DNA from: Maribacter ulvicola
GTDB taxonomy: Bacteria; Bacteroidota; Bacteroidia; Flavobacteriales; Flavobacteriaceae
Length of the DNA stretch: 64,000 nucleotides
NCBI RefSeq assembly: GCF_900155985.1
Contig: NZ_FTMA01000002.1
Location: 124,001-188,000, forward strand
Direction: 5' to 3'
Made by a program: the position numbers and the translations under genes
The notes under the pieces: generated by a model
Told to the model about the DNA's origin: nothing
Seen by the model: only the letters and a program-made list of their open reading frames with translations
Databases searched by the model: none
In this document: positions 56,678 to 64,000 of the stretch, piece by piece
Layout: every line of letters starts with the position of its first letter
Position numbering within the stretch: the stretch's first letter is position 1

Positions 56678-58315
56678 ATGAAAAATATTTGTGGGGCACT
56701 TCTTATTGGTTTTGTAGTTCTAGGTATTAAGGCTCAAGAGGTCGTACTTCCTACTGATTTTAGGCAGCAAAACCTCACTGAATATAACAGTAGTTTAGTA
56801 AATCCTGCTTATAGTTTAGATCGTAATAATCCTTCTTCTGTGGCATTATGGGCTAGATGGCAATGGCAATCTTATGATGCCGATCCAACTTCTCTATTCT
56901 TAAATTATACGGCGAGACTCAATGATGTTTCTGCTTCAGGTGTTGGTTTTTTTCAGCACAATACGGGAGTTTTCTTAAATACCGGGGCAACTATTAACTA
57001 TGCCCACACTATAGAATTAAGTGAAGAAGTTGTTTTGGGAGTTGGTTTAAACGTATTCGCCTTTCAACAGAAGCTAGCAGACGATCGCTTTTTTGTGCCT
57101 AACCCTATACAAACTACTGCGGAAAATGATTTTATACTCCAAATGGCGCCAGGGGTTAATTTAAGTATTGATAGGTTTAATATTGGATTTGTATCTGAAA
57201 ACTTGTTCGATTATAATTTTACTTCAAATGAACGCAATACTAGCCCTGAAGATAGGATGTTTCAGGCTTTGGTAAGCTATGATTTTCCAGTAAGTATATT
57301 GAGCACAGACGATAGTTCGGTAATTAGACCTATGTTGTATTACAAGACTATTCCCGGATTGGATAATCAAGTAGGATTGACAACATTGCTAACGACAAAT
57401 AAGTATTGGGTACAGGCAGGATACAATAGTTTCTACGGTTTTTCTGGTGGTGTAGGAGGGCGTTTCTTTAAACGTTTCTCTTTTGGTGCGTTGGTTGAAG
57501 TAGGGACCAATTCAGATTTAAAAGGTCAAAATCCATCCTTTGAATTGGTGACGTCTTATAAGTTGGGAACACTGAAAACACCTGAAGAAAAACTTGAAGA
57601 ACAGCTAATAGCGGAGAAGGAAAAACAAAAAGAGAATGCACTTGTTGGGCAAGAAGGCAATACCTTGTTATCTAATGAACTTACTAAAGCAGAAAAGTTA
57701 GCCTTAAGGCGCGAGTCTAAAAAACAAGAGCGTTTAGCGCTTATAGAAAGCAAAAGGATAAAAGATTCCATCCTAGATGCCACTAGAAAATCTAATGCAA
57801 TCGCAAAAGAGTCAAAGAGAGATATTGGAAGAAAGAGAGATTCTATAGAAAATGCACGGGCAGAGCAAGCATTAGCTAAAGTTAATGCTATAAAACAACA
57901 GAAACAACAAGATTCTATAGCAGCGGTAATGAAGAAAGAAGCGGCTGCTGTAGCATTAGCGCAACAACGAAGAAAAGATTCTATTGCGCAAAGTGAAGCC
58001 TTGGCTATGAAGAATGAAGTGGTAAATGTTAGAGCTGGTGAGAAATATGAAGAGGTTGCCAAAGAAGGCTCTTTAGAGCCCGGATATTATTTAATAGTCA
58101 ATGTCTTTGGTACTAAAAAATACTTGGATGCTTTCTTGGCAGATATGCAGAAGCAAGGAATCAATGCTAAATCGTTCTTCAGGCAAAAGAATAAATACAA
58201 CTATGTGTACCTGGCTAAATATAATTTCATAAAAGATGCAAGAGAAGCTAGGGACTCCAAACTTGGAGGAAAATACACGGATAAAATATGGATATTTAGA
58301 GTAACGGGAGAGTAA
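56678..58315 (+). CDS. PorP/SprF-family protein with KE-rich linker and SPOR-like C-terminal domain
   Basis: 545 residues from ATG 56678 (a TTG two codons earlier is weaker). Signal peptide (about 1-19), then a PorP/SprF-type barrel of about 280 residues beginning PTDFRQQNLTEYNSSLVNPAYS and with GVGLNVFAFQQKL and FSGGVGGRFFKRFSFGAL. A charged coiled stretch (about 300-460) repeats short DSI units (IKDSILDATRKS, KRDSIENARAEQ, QQDSIAAVMKK, RKDSIAQSEA). The end (about 470-545), GYYLIVNVFGTKKYLDAFLADMQ, looks like a SPOR-type peptidoglycan-binding domain. SprF proteins take part in type IX export of adhesins; here no adhesin gene is adjacent. Confidence 0.85.
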   Translation: MKNICGALLIGFVVLGIKAQEVVLPTDFRQQNLTEYNSSLVNPAYSLDRNNPSSVALWARWQWQSYDADPTSLFLNYTARLNDVSASGVGFFQHNTGVFLNTGATINYAHTIELSEEVVLGVGLNVFAFQQKLADDRFFVPNPIQTTAENDFILQMAPGVNLSIDRFNIGFVSENLFDYNFTSNERNTSPEDRMFQALVSYDFPVSILSTDDSSVIRPMLYYKTIPGLDNQVGLTTLLTTNKYWVQAGYNSFYGFSGGVGGRFFKRFSFGALVEVGTNSDLKGQNPSFELVTSYKLGTLKTPEEKLEEQLIAEKEKQKENALVGQEGNTLLSNELTKAEKLALRRESKKQERLALIESKRIKDSILDATRKSNAIAKESKRDIGRKRDSIENARAEQALAKVNAIKQQKQQDSIAAVMKKEAAAVALAQQRRKDSIAQSEALAMKNEVVNVRAGEKYEEVAKEGSLEPGYYLIVNVFGTKKYLDAFLADMQKQGINAKSFFRQKNKYNYVYLAKYNFIKDAREARDSKLGGKYTDKIWIFRVTGE

Positions 58316-58371
58316 AAAAAATAGAGCCTTTATTTGGTTATTTTAATTGTGGTTGTAAAGTAGTTTTAGGT

Positions 58372-58965
58372 TTACTTCAGCTCTCTTTTAATTAAAACAT
58401 CTAAATACGTAACCGTATTCAATAAATACTTACGATCTTTTGTAACGGTAGCCATTGAAATTGCCCCCTGAATAATGGTAAATAATTGTTTTGAAAACTG
58501 TAGAGGAGAAACTGGTAGTTTAAATTCTTCGTTATTAATACCGTTTTCAAATACCAAAGCTATTTTTCCTTCAATATCCTTTATTGTTTCTTTTGCTGCG
58601 GCAGCAAGAAGTTTGTTATTGTGTTGGGCATCTATGCCCACATTTAAGATAGGACATCCCCCCATTGTCATGGTGAAAATATCATACTTTTTATAAAAGT
58701 CAATTAGATTCTCAATTTTAGCCAAAGCCTTTCCTTCAATTGATAAATGCTCATCTATAGCGGTAAGCAATAAGTTTCTGTTATACTCAAAAGCAGCTAA
58801 AGCTAATGCTTCTTTATTCTCGAAGTTACCGTAAAGCGCACCTTTGGTTAAATTGGTAGCCTCAGTTAGATCGCTCATGCTAGTGCCTATATAGCCATGT
58901 TTGTTAAATACAGGTGCTACAGTCTCAATGATATACGCGGTAGTTCTTTCGGCTTTAGATGACAT
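58372..58965 (-). CDS. TetR/AcrR-family transcription regulator
   Basis: 197 residues. N-terminal helix-turn-helix: ETVAPVFNKHGYIGTSMSD and LTEATNLTKGALYGNFENKE (in parts), the usual TetR layout. The C-terminal ligand domain carries no identifiable site. It stands convergent to the PorP/SprF gene; no neighbour on the same strand except clpB, so its target is unknown. Confidence 0.92.
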   Translation of the reverse strand: MSSKAERTTAYIIETVAPVFNKHGYIGTSMSDLTEATNLTKGALYGNFENKEALALAAFEYNRNLLLTAIDEHLSIEGKALAKIENLIDFYKKYDIFTMTMGGCPILNVGIDAQHNNKLLAAAAKETIKDIEGKIALVFENGINNEEFKLPVSPLQFSKQLFTIIQGAISMATVTKDRKYLLNTVTYLDVLIKRELK

Positions 58966-59021
58966 AATAGGCTGTTTTATGCGAATATAAATAATTTATA
59001 CTGCATGGTATATATTGTTGA

Positions 59022-59060
59022 TAAAAAAAGCGCTCATATATTTCATATGAACGCTTTTCT
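59022..59060 (-). terminator. intrinsic terminator after clpB
   Basis: AAAAGCG-C-TCATAT with ATATGA-A-CGCTTTT (59026-59039 with 59045-59058), one C/A mismatch, T run on the minus strand; 17 bases after the clpB stop. Confidence 0.8.
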
Positions 59061-59076
59061 TTCGGTTTTTTTAAAA

Positions 59077-61677
59077 TTAGACTGTAATTTCCTCTTGGTT
59101 TCTAAAAACCAGGTTGTTATCAAAAGCGTCTAATAAAACAACGCTATCAGCTTTAATTTCACCGCTTAATAGTGATTTTGACATATTGTTCAGCACCTCT
59201 TTTTGAATCGTTCTTTTTACAGGTCGTGCTCCAAATTGTGGATCGTAACCTTTCTCTGCCAAATAATCTATAGCTTCCTCAGTGGCATCTAAAGTAATTT
59301 GTTGATTATCTAACATTTTCTTTAGATTTTCTAATTGAAGTCTTACAATTTCTTTGATGTTGTCTTTGGTTAACGGGGTAAACATGACAATGTCATCAAT
59401 CCTATTTATAAACTCGGGTCTTACTGTTTTCTTTAATAGACCTAGTACTTCAACCCTTGCAGCTTCAGTTGCGCTATACACATCTACGGCATTTTCAAAA
59501 GTATCTTGAATGATATCACTTCCCATATTACTGGTCATAATGATAATAGTATTCTTAAAATCTGCAACACGACCTTTATTATCTGTCAATCTACCTTCAT
59601 CCAATACTTGTAATAAGATGTTGAACGTATCTGGGTGTGCTTTTTCTATCTCATCTAACAGCACTACGGAATAAGGTCTTCTACGCACGGCTTCCGTTAA
59701 CTGTCCGCCTTCATCATAGCCTACATATCCTGGAGGTGCACCAACAAGTCTACTAACCGAGTGTCTTTCTTGATATTCACTCATATCTATTCTTGTCATG
59801 GCATTCTCGTCATCAAATAAATACGAAGCCAGTGTTTTCGCTAGCTCAGTTTTACCAACACCGGTTGTCCCTAGGAAGAGAAACGAACCAATAGGTTTTT
59901 TAGAATCTTGCAATCCTGCTCTACTTCTGCGTATAGCATCGGAAACCGCTTCAATAGCTTCTTCTTGACCTACTACGCGCTTATGTAGTACTTCTTCAAG
60001 CTTCAGTAGCTTTTCGCGTTCACTTTGCAGCATTTTTGTAACCGGTATACCTGTCCATTTAGCGACAACTTCGGCAATATCATCGCTGGTAACCTCTTCT
60101 TTAATTAAAGTACCTGCATGTTGTTGCTCTGCTAGGTCATCTTGTAATTTGGTGAGGTTTTCTTGTGCTTCTTTAATTTTACCATATCTAATTTCTGCCA
60201 CCTTACCATAATCGCCATTTCTTTCGGCACGCTCGGCTTCAGCTTTAAAATTTTCAATATCTAGTTTTGTCTGCTGAATATTGTCAACAACCGATTTTTC
60301 ACTCTCCCATTGGGCGAAAATTTCGTTTCGCTCCTCCTTAATATTCGCTAAGTCTAGATTTAATACCTTTAGTTTTTGCTTGTCATTTTCGCGTTTTATC
60401 GCTTCAATTTCAATTTCGATCTGCATAATTTTGCGATCCAGAACGTCTAGCTCTTCAGGTTTAGAATTAATTTCCATTCTAAGCTTAGAAGCGGCCTCGT
60501 CCATTAGGTCAATAGCTTTATCCGGTAAAAATCTGTTGGTTATATATCGTTGTGATAACTCTACTGCAGAAATAACAGCCTCATCTTTAATACGAACCTT
60601 GTGGTGTGCTTCATATTTCTCTTTTATTCCTCTAAGGATTGAAATAGCACTTTCTGTATCAGGTTGGTCTACGACAACTTTCTGAAACCTTCTTTCTAGC
60701 GCTTTATCTTTCTCAAAATACTTTTGGTATTCATCTAATGTTGTTGCGCCAATTGATCGTAACTCGCCTCTAGCAAGAGCAGGTTTAAGAATATTTGCAG
60801 CATCCATGGCTCCTTGTCCGCCGCCAGCGCCAACTAGGGTGTGTATCTCGTCAATAAATAAGATGATATTGCCATCTGCGCTTACTACCTCTTTGATAAC
60901 GGCTTTTAGACGTTCTTCGAATTCACCTTTATATTTAGCGCCAGCAATTAAAGCGCCCATATCTAGGGAATAAATTACTTTATCCTTTAGGTTCTCAGGA
61001 ATATCGCCTTGTATAATTCTATGAGCCAAACCTTCTACAATAGCGGTTTTACCAACACCGGGCTCACCAACAAGAATAGGGTTGTTTTTTGTACGTCTTG
61101 ATAAAATCTGTAGAATTCTACGAATTTCCTCATCACGCCCAATAACAGGGTCTAGTTTGCCACTATCTGCTAGTTCATTTAAGTTTTTGGCATACTTTTT
61201 AAGCGAGTTGTAGCTATCTTCAGCACTCTGTGAAGTAACTTTATCTCCGTTACGCAATTCGCTAATGGCAGCCATTAAATGCTTCTCTGTTGCACCTTGA
61301 TCTTTTAAAATTTGGGCTATTTTACTTTTAGATTTTAAAATAGCTAAAAAAAGGTGTTCTATAGAAACATATTCATCTTCCATGTTTTTGGCAATGATAC
61401 TTGCTTCGTTCAACGTTTTACCGGCTTCTCTAGAAAATTGAATATCACCACCATCTACTTTAGGGAAGCTTGATAGTTCTTTTTCTATAATTTGTTGTAC
61501 CAATGAAAAGTTGATCCCCAATTTTTTAATTAAAAAGGGCATCACGTTTTCTTCAACCTCGGTAAGGGCTTTGAATATATGTTCGTTTTCAATTTGCTGA
61601 TGTCCGTGGTTTTGAGCAATCAGCTGGGCTTGTTGAATAGCCTCCTGTGATTTTATAGTAAAATTATTTATATTCAT
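59077..61677 (-). CDS. clpB: ATP-dependent chaperone ClpB
   Basis: 866 residues, normal length. N-domain (1-150), first AAA+ with Walker A GEPGVGKTAIVEG near 204 and Walker B ILFIDEIHTLVG, the ClpB-type coiled coil (about 410-525), second AAA+ with Walker A GTTGVGKTELAKTLA near 605 and VVLLDEIEKAHPD, and C-terminal YDPQFGARPVKRTI. It dissolves protein aggregates with DnaK. No CIRCE or other heat-shock site was found upstream. Single gene. Confidence 0.97.
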   Translation of the reverse strand: MNINNFTIKSQEAIQQAQLIAQNHGHQQIENEHIFKALTEVEENVMPFLIKKLGINFSLVQQIIEKELSSFPKVDGGDIQFSREAGKTLNEASIIAKNMEDEYVSIEHLFLAILKSKSKIAQILKDQGATEKHLMAAISELRNGDKVTSQSAEDSYNSLKKYAKNLNELADSGKLDPVIGRDEEIRRILQILSRRTKNNPILVGEPGVGKTAIVEGLAHRIIQGDIPENLKDKVIYSLDMGALIAGAKYKGEFEERLKAVIKEVVSADGNIILFIDEIHTLVGAGGGQGAMDAANILKPALARGELRSIGATTLDEYQKYFEKDKALERRFQKVVVDQPDTESAISILRGIKEKYEAHHKVRIKDEAVISAVELSQRYITNRFLPDKAIDLMDEAASKLRMEINSKPEELDVLDRKIMQIEIEIEAIKRENDKQKLKVLNLDLANIKEERNEIFAQWESEKSVVDNIQQTKLDIENFKAEAERAERNGDYGKVAEIRYGKIKEAQENLTKLQDDLAEQQHAGTLIKEEVTSDDIAEVVAKWTGIPVTKMLQSEREKLLKLEEVLHKRVVGQEEAIEAVSDAIRRSRAGLQDSKKPIGSFLFLGTTGVGKTELAKTLASYLFDDENAMTRIDMSEYQERHSVSRLVGAPPGYVGYDEGGQLTEAVRRRPYSVVLLDEIEKAHPDTFNILLQVLDEGRLTDNKGRVADFKNTIIIMTSNMGSDIIQDTFENAVDVYSATEAARVEVLGLLKKTVRPEFINRIDDIVMFTPLTKDNIKEIVRLQLENLKKMLDNQQITLDATEEAIDYLAEKGYDPQFGARPVKRTIQKEVLNNMSKSLLSGEIKADSVVLLDAFDNNLVFRNQEEITV

Positions 61678-61835
61678 TTTCTTTCGGTTTTAGTTAATTG
61701 TAATACTTTTGATAGGTAATAGTCAACAATCTTACCAATTGAATTTACAAGACAAAATGGCTGTAAATTTAAAAAACTGAATGACAATAAGTCAGTTAAG
61801 GGTTGTTGAAATGACAATATTAAATTAAGAAATTT

Positions 61836-62228
61836 ATGGGAATATTTGGTGGTTTATTTGGTTCTAAAAGGGAAGATGAAGGTAGTTCTTCAGGCATTCC
61901 GTGGATACCTCTTAATGCTGTAGATCAATTAAATACTATTAAGGAAGCGTCTAATGGTAGACCTCAGGTGATATTTAAACATTCCACATCATGCGGAATT
62001 AGTAGAATGGTGTTAAATATGTTTAAAAGTAGTTATGGTCTTGAGGATGGACAAATGGACCTATACTTTTTAGATTTGTTAGCGAATAGAGATGTTTCTA
62101 ATGCGGTAGCATCAGAATTTGGAGTGATGCATCAATCTCCTCAGCTTTTAATTGTTAAAAATGGGGTAGTGGTCATACATGATTCTCATGGCTCAATATC
62201 AGATATTAAGCTAGAACAATTTATATAA
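61836..62228 (+). CDS. ytxJ: YtxJ-family bacillithiol-associated redox protein
   Basis: 130 residues, thioredoxin-like. The single-cysteine active site is KHSTSCGISRMVLNMF (near 48-63), preceded by NGRPQVIF and followed by SPQLLIVKNGVVVIHDSHG. YtxJ proteins are linked to bacillithiol, the low-molecular-weight thiol of Firmicutes and of many Bacteroidota; it may reduce bacillithiolated proteins. Alone on its strand, ends at a terminator. Confidence 0.9.
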   Translation: MGIFGGLFGSKREDEGSSSGIPWIPLNAVDQLNTIKEASNGRPQVIFKHSTSCGISRMVLNMFKSSYGLEDGQMDLYFLDLLANRDVSNAVASEFGVMHQSPQLLIVKNGVVVIHDSHGSISDIKLEQFI

Positions 62229-62262
62229 TTAAAAAGCCCCGTATTACCGGGGCTTTTTAATT
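62227..62262. terminator. bidirectional terminator
   Basis: A long AT/GC stem (AATTAAAAAGCCCCG/CGGGGCTTTTTAATT) between convergent genes; the GC core GCCCCG/CGGGGC closes a six-base loop. Confidence 0.92.
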
Positions 62263-63445
62263 AGTTGAAACGTTGAGTGTTCAATATGTTCTTTAGGTTA
62301 TTCTTTAAATCTTCACCGGCATCATAGACCATTTGTTCATTGCTGGGGAATGGCACCCTTGCAAGTTGTAACAGGGCTACTAGGTCATTGTCCAACGCTC
62401 TTTTATCTCCTTCGTAATTAGCATAGATATGCTCAAATACAAATTGACTTGATAGTGGGTATTGGTTTACTTTCTGTTGTTTTTTTAAATCAATAAAGCT
62501 GACCACTCCAGTTACTTGGGCGCTTTTATACTGTGTAAATTGATAAAAATCACACCTAACGGTTTTAAACTTATCTACTTTTATACTATTACCAAGACTG
62601 TCCGATACTACATTCCCGTTACTGTCTTCCACAAATGTATACCCATCTTTTATTTGTCTTTCCTTGCTTATTTGTTTCTCTCTAATTTGTTCGGGAGAAA
62701 TATTGATGTCTTGAAAAGAAACCTCCATTTGGTAGTCATACAATTGATTTTGAATTCTATTGGTGTGGTATTCCGTCCAGTTAGAATTTAATCTGTAAGT
62801 GTTTAAGTTTAAAAGTTCGTCTTCTAATCTTTTTGGTATAATTTGATCCGTATTATTGATCATGTTCACAATTACATAATCAAGTCCTTTTTGATAAGCT
62901 TCGTTAATTTTAGTGACAACATCCTTATAATTAGGGTTGATCTCATTTAAAAAATTAAGGTCATTATAAGCTTTTCTGTAGTCAGATTTATAATTAGCCT
63001 CCTTCAATAGTGTATTGGCATTTGAATACAGAAATTCAGATAACTCAGATTTAGCGGCAAGAAGGTCGTCATCGTAATTCTTAAAAACGAAATGAGCTTT
63101 TCTGTTTTCTTCCTGAAGGTATAATGGCAGTAATGGACGAATTCTTTCTTGAATAGCTTTTAACCTTCCATAGCTATTATAAATTTCCTCATAATTTGCA
63201 GCGTTTCCATCCTTTTTTAGAAATTTTATATGCTGTAGTTCCCTTTCGGTATTTTTCTTATACCCCTCTTCTAAAAGAATAATATATTGTTGATTGCTTT
63301 TTTTTGTCTTATTTTCCGCAATATTCATTACTGCTTTATTAATTGCAGTCTCATAATTGCCAGAATTAAGAGCTTCCTGTGTTTTTTTAAAACCGCCACA
63401 CGAAAGAAGTATTGCGGTAAGACTAAAAAGTAGATATTTTTTCAT
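62261..63445 (-). CDS. TPR-like exported lipoprotein, function unknown
   Basis: 394 residues. Leader ends ILLSC (Cys 16). The first third is helical with repeat-like spacing (ALNSGNYETAINKAVMN, then SNANTLLKEANYKSDYRKA), hinting at TPR repeats. Later a beta-rich region appears with KDGYTFVEDSNGNVVSDSLGNS and FEHIYANYEGDKRALDND. The N-terminus GGFKKTQEALNSGNYETAI is common to a Bacteroidota lipoprotein group. Function unknown. Confidence 0.8.
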   Translation of the reverse strand: MKKYLLFSLTAILLSCGGFKKTQEALNSGNYETAINKAVMNIAENKTKKSNQQYIILLEEGYKKNTERELQHIKFLKKDGNAANYEEIYNSYGRLKAIQERIRPLLPLYLQEENRKAHFVFKNYDDDLLAAKSELSEFLYSNANTLLKEANYKSDYRKAYNDLNFLNEINPNYKDVVTKINEAYQKGLDYVIVNMINNTDQIIPKRLEDELLNLNTYRLNSNWTEYHTNRIQNQLYDYQMEVSFQDINISPEQIREKQISKERQIKDGYTFVEDSNGNVVSDSLGNSIKVDKFKTVRCDFYQFTQYKSAQVTGVVSFIDLKKQQKVNQYPLSSQFVFEHIYANYEGDKRALDNDLVALLQLARVPFPSNEQMVYDAGEDLKNNLKNILNTQRFN

Positions 63446-63659
63446 TTCTATTATTTTTAAGATTTATAATAGCTATTCAACAGCCATGCCATAAAATGGT
63501 TTTTATTAAACGCAAGGGGATAAGGAATAGTATAAATTTGTGGCATTGCTTATATCAGTATTATTATAAGCATTTTATATAAATAAAGTTATTAACTTAT
63601 TTTAATAAATAAATTTTGTGATTGTGTTATTTTTTAGACGTCATTAAGGGCACTATTTG

Positions 63660-63667
63660 TATTTTTG
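63660..63667 (+). promoter_or_regulatory. -7 promoter element of glyA (TATTTTTG)
   Basis: TATTTTTG 26 bases before the glyA ATG at 63693. Confidence 0.6.
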
Positions 63668-63692
63668 CGACTTATTTAAAAGATAAAGTAAC

Positions 63693-64000
63693 ATGCAACG
63701 CGATACCACAATTTTTAATCTAATTGAAGAAGAGAAGCAACGTCAAATCAACGGAATTGAATTGATTGCCTCTGAAAATTTTACTAGTCCGCAAGTAATG
63801 GAGGCACAGGGCTCTGTACTTACAAATAAGTATGCTGAAGGGTATCCGGGAAAAAGATATTATGGTGGTTGTGAAGTAGTAGATAAAGTAGAGCAATTAG
63901 CAATAGATAGGGCTAAGGAGCTTTTTGGTGCAGCTTATGCCAATGTACAGCCCCATTCAGGTTCTCAGGCAAATGCAGCAGTGTATCATGCATGTTTACA
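63693..64000 (+). CDS. glyA: serine hydroxymethyltransferase, N-terminal part only
   Basis: The first 102 codons; the rest lies beyond the window edge. [47 protein letters not shown], and [16 protein letters not shown] all match SHMT. It makes glycine and one-carbon units from serine using pyridoxal phosphate. Confidence 0.96.
   Translation, partial: MQRDTTIFNLIEEEKQRQINGIELIASENFTSPQVMEAQGSVLTNKYAEGYPGKRYYGGCEVVDKVEQLAIDRAKELFGAAYANVQPHSGSQANAAVYHACL

Noticed and set aside
57556-58062. 168-codon Cys/Ser-rich open frame on the minus strand
   Set aside because: It is the shadow of the DSI-repeat linker of the PorP/SprF gene and has no start context.

Overview
The window comes from a marine-type member of the Bacteroidota, most likely the family Flavobacteriaceae. 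Five signs support this: a TonB receptor paired with a DUF4249-like lipoprotein, a SusD-family relic, a PorP/SprF-type outer-membrane protein of the gliding/type IX secretion world, a bacillithiol-associated YtxJ protein with monomeric isocitrate dehydrogenase, and the AT-rich sequence with the Bacteroidota -7 promoter element TAnnTTTG recurring just upstream of genes. No rRNA, tRNA, CRISPR array, complete insertion sequence or prophage was seen.

Layout. 0-2.7 kb: TonB receptor and edge-truncated lipoprotein. 2.7-11 kb, minus strand: monomeric icd, a 650-base gene-free stretch with hairpins, rplS with its own promoter and leader hairpin, trmD, a decayed acetyltransferase, a membrane coiled-coil protein, a long-form GAPDH and an HtrA protease. 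11-14.2 kb, plus strand: dapF, GNAT, mltG and a lysozyme-like secreted protein (cell-wall synthesis and remodelling). 14.3-20 kb: RsmI-like methylase, LMW-PTP, dnaA, YbgC-type thioesterase, YigZ, HAD phosphatase, ribD. 20-25.6 kb, plus strand: GNAT, prmC, LOG, ligA, CPA1 antiporter and a small unknown protein, tightly packed.

25.6-33.8 kb is an accessory region in decay. A lipoprotein gene is split by one in-frame stop. An MFS transporter gene carries three lesions, and the AraC regulator gene beside it is broken. A fumarylacetoacetate-hydrolase 3' end abuts a SusD gene that has lost its 5' end and has an in-frame TGA. A relic of a GNAT 3' end follows. Intact genes here are a DUF4269-type protein and a secreted beta-helix lipoprotein; with the SusD relic the latter suggests a former polysaccharide-utilisation locus. 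Operator-like palindromes survive near dead genes.

33.8-48.5 kb returns to core genes: GNAT, a 5'-nucleotidase encoded as two separate exported proteins, a probable DUF6913 protein, dapA, bamD, an omega-like RNA polymerase subunit, coaBC, a DUF4835-type protein, recN, fabI, a GT2 glycosyltransferase, a YbbR-like protein, coaE and an OmpR-type two-component system. 48.5-54.7 kb, minus strand: gluconokinase, miaA, a voltage-gated-like K+ channel with a zinc ribbon, an exonuclease/UvrC-like fusion, YggS, 3-hydroxyacyl-CoA dehydrogenase, Gfo/Idh/MocA oxidoreductase. 54.8-64 kb: pcm, smpB, a histidine-phosphatase lipoprotein, PorP/SprF, TetR, clpB, YtxJ, a TPR-like lipoprotein and the start of glyA.

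I did not find a clearly new defence, mobile or biosynthetic system. The best leads are the decaying island with its surviving operators, the split and order-inverted 5'-nucleotidase, the exonuclease-GIY-YIG fusion with an apparently degenerate GIY-YIG site, the rplS leader hairpin and the TTAA-repeat array before the sensor kinase. All family assignments are made by reading the protein sequences; no database search was run.
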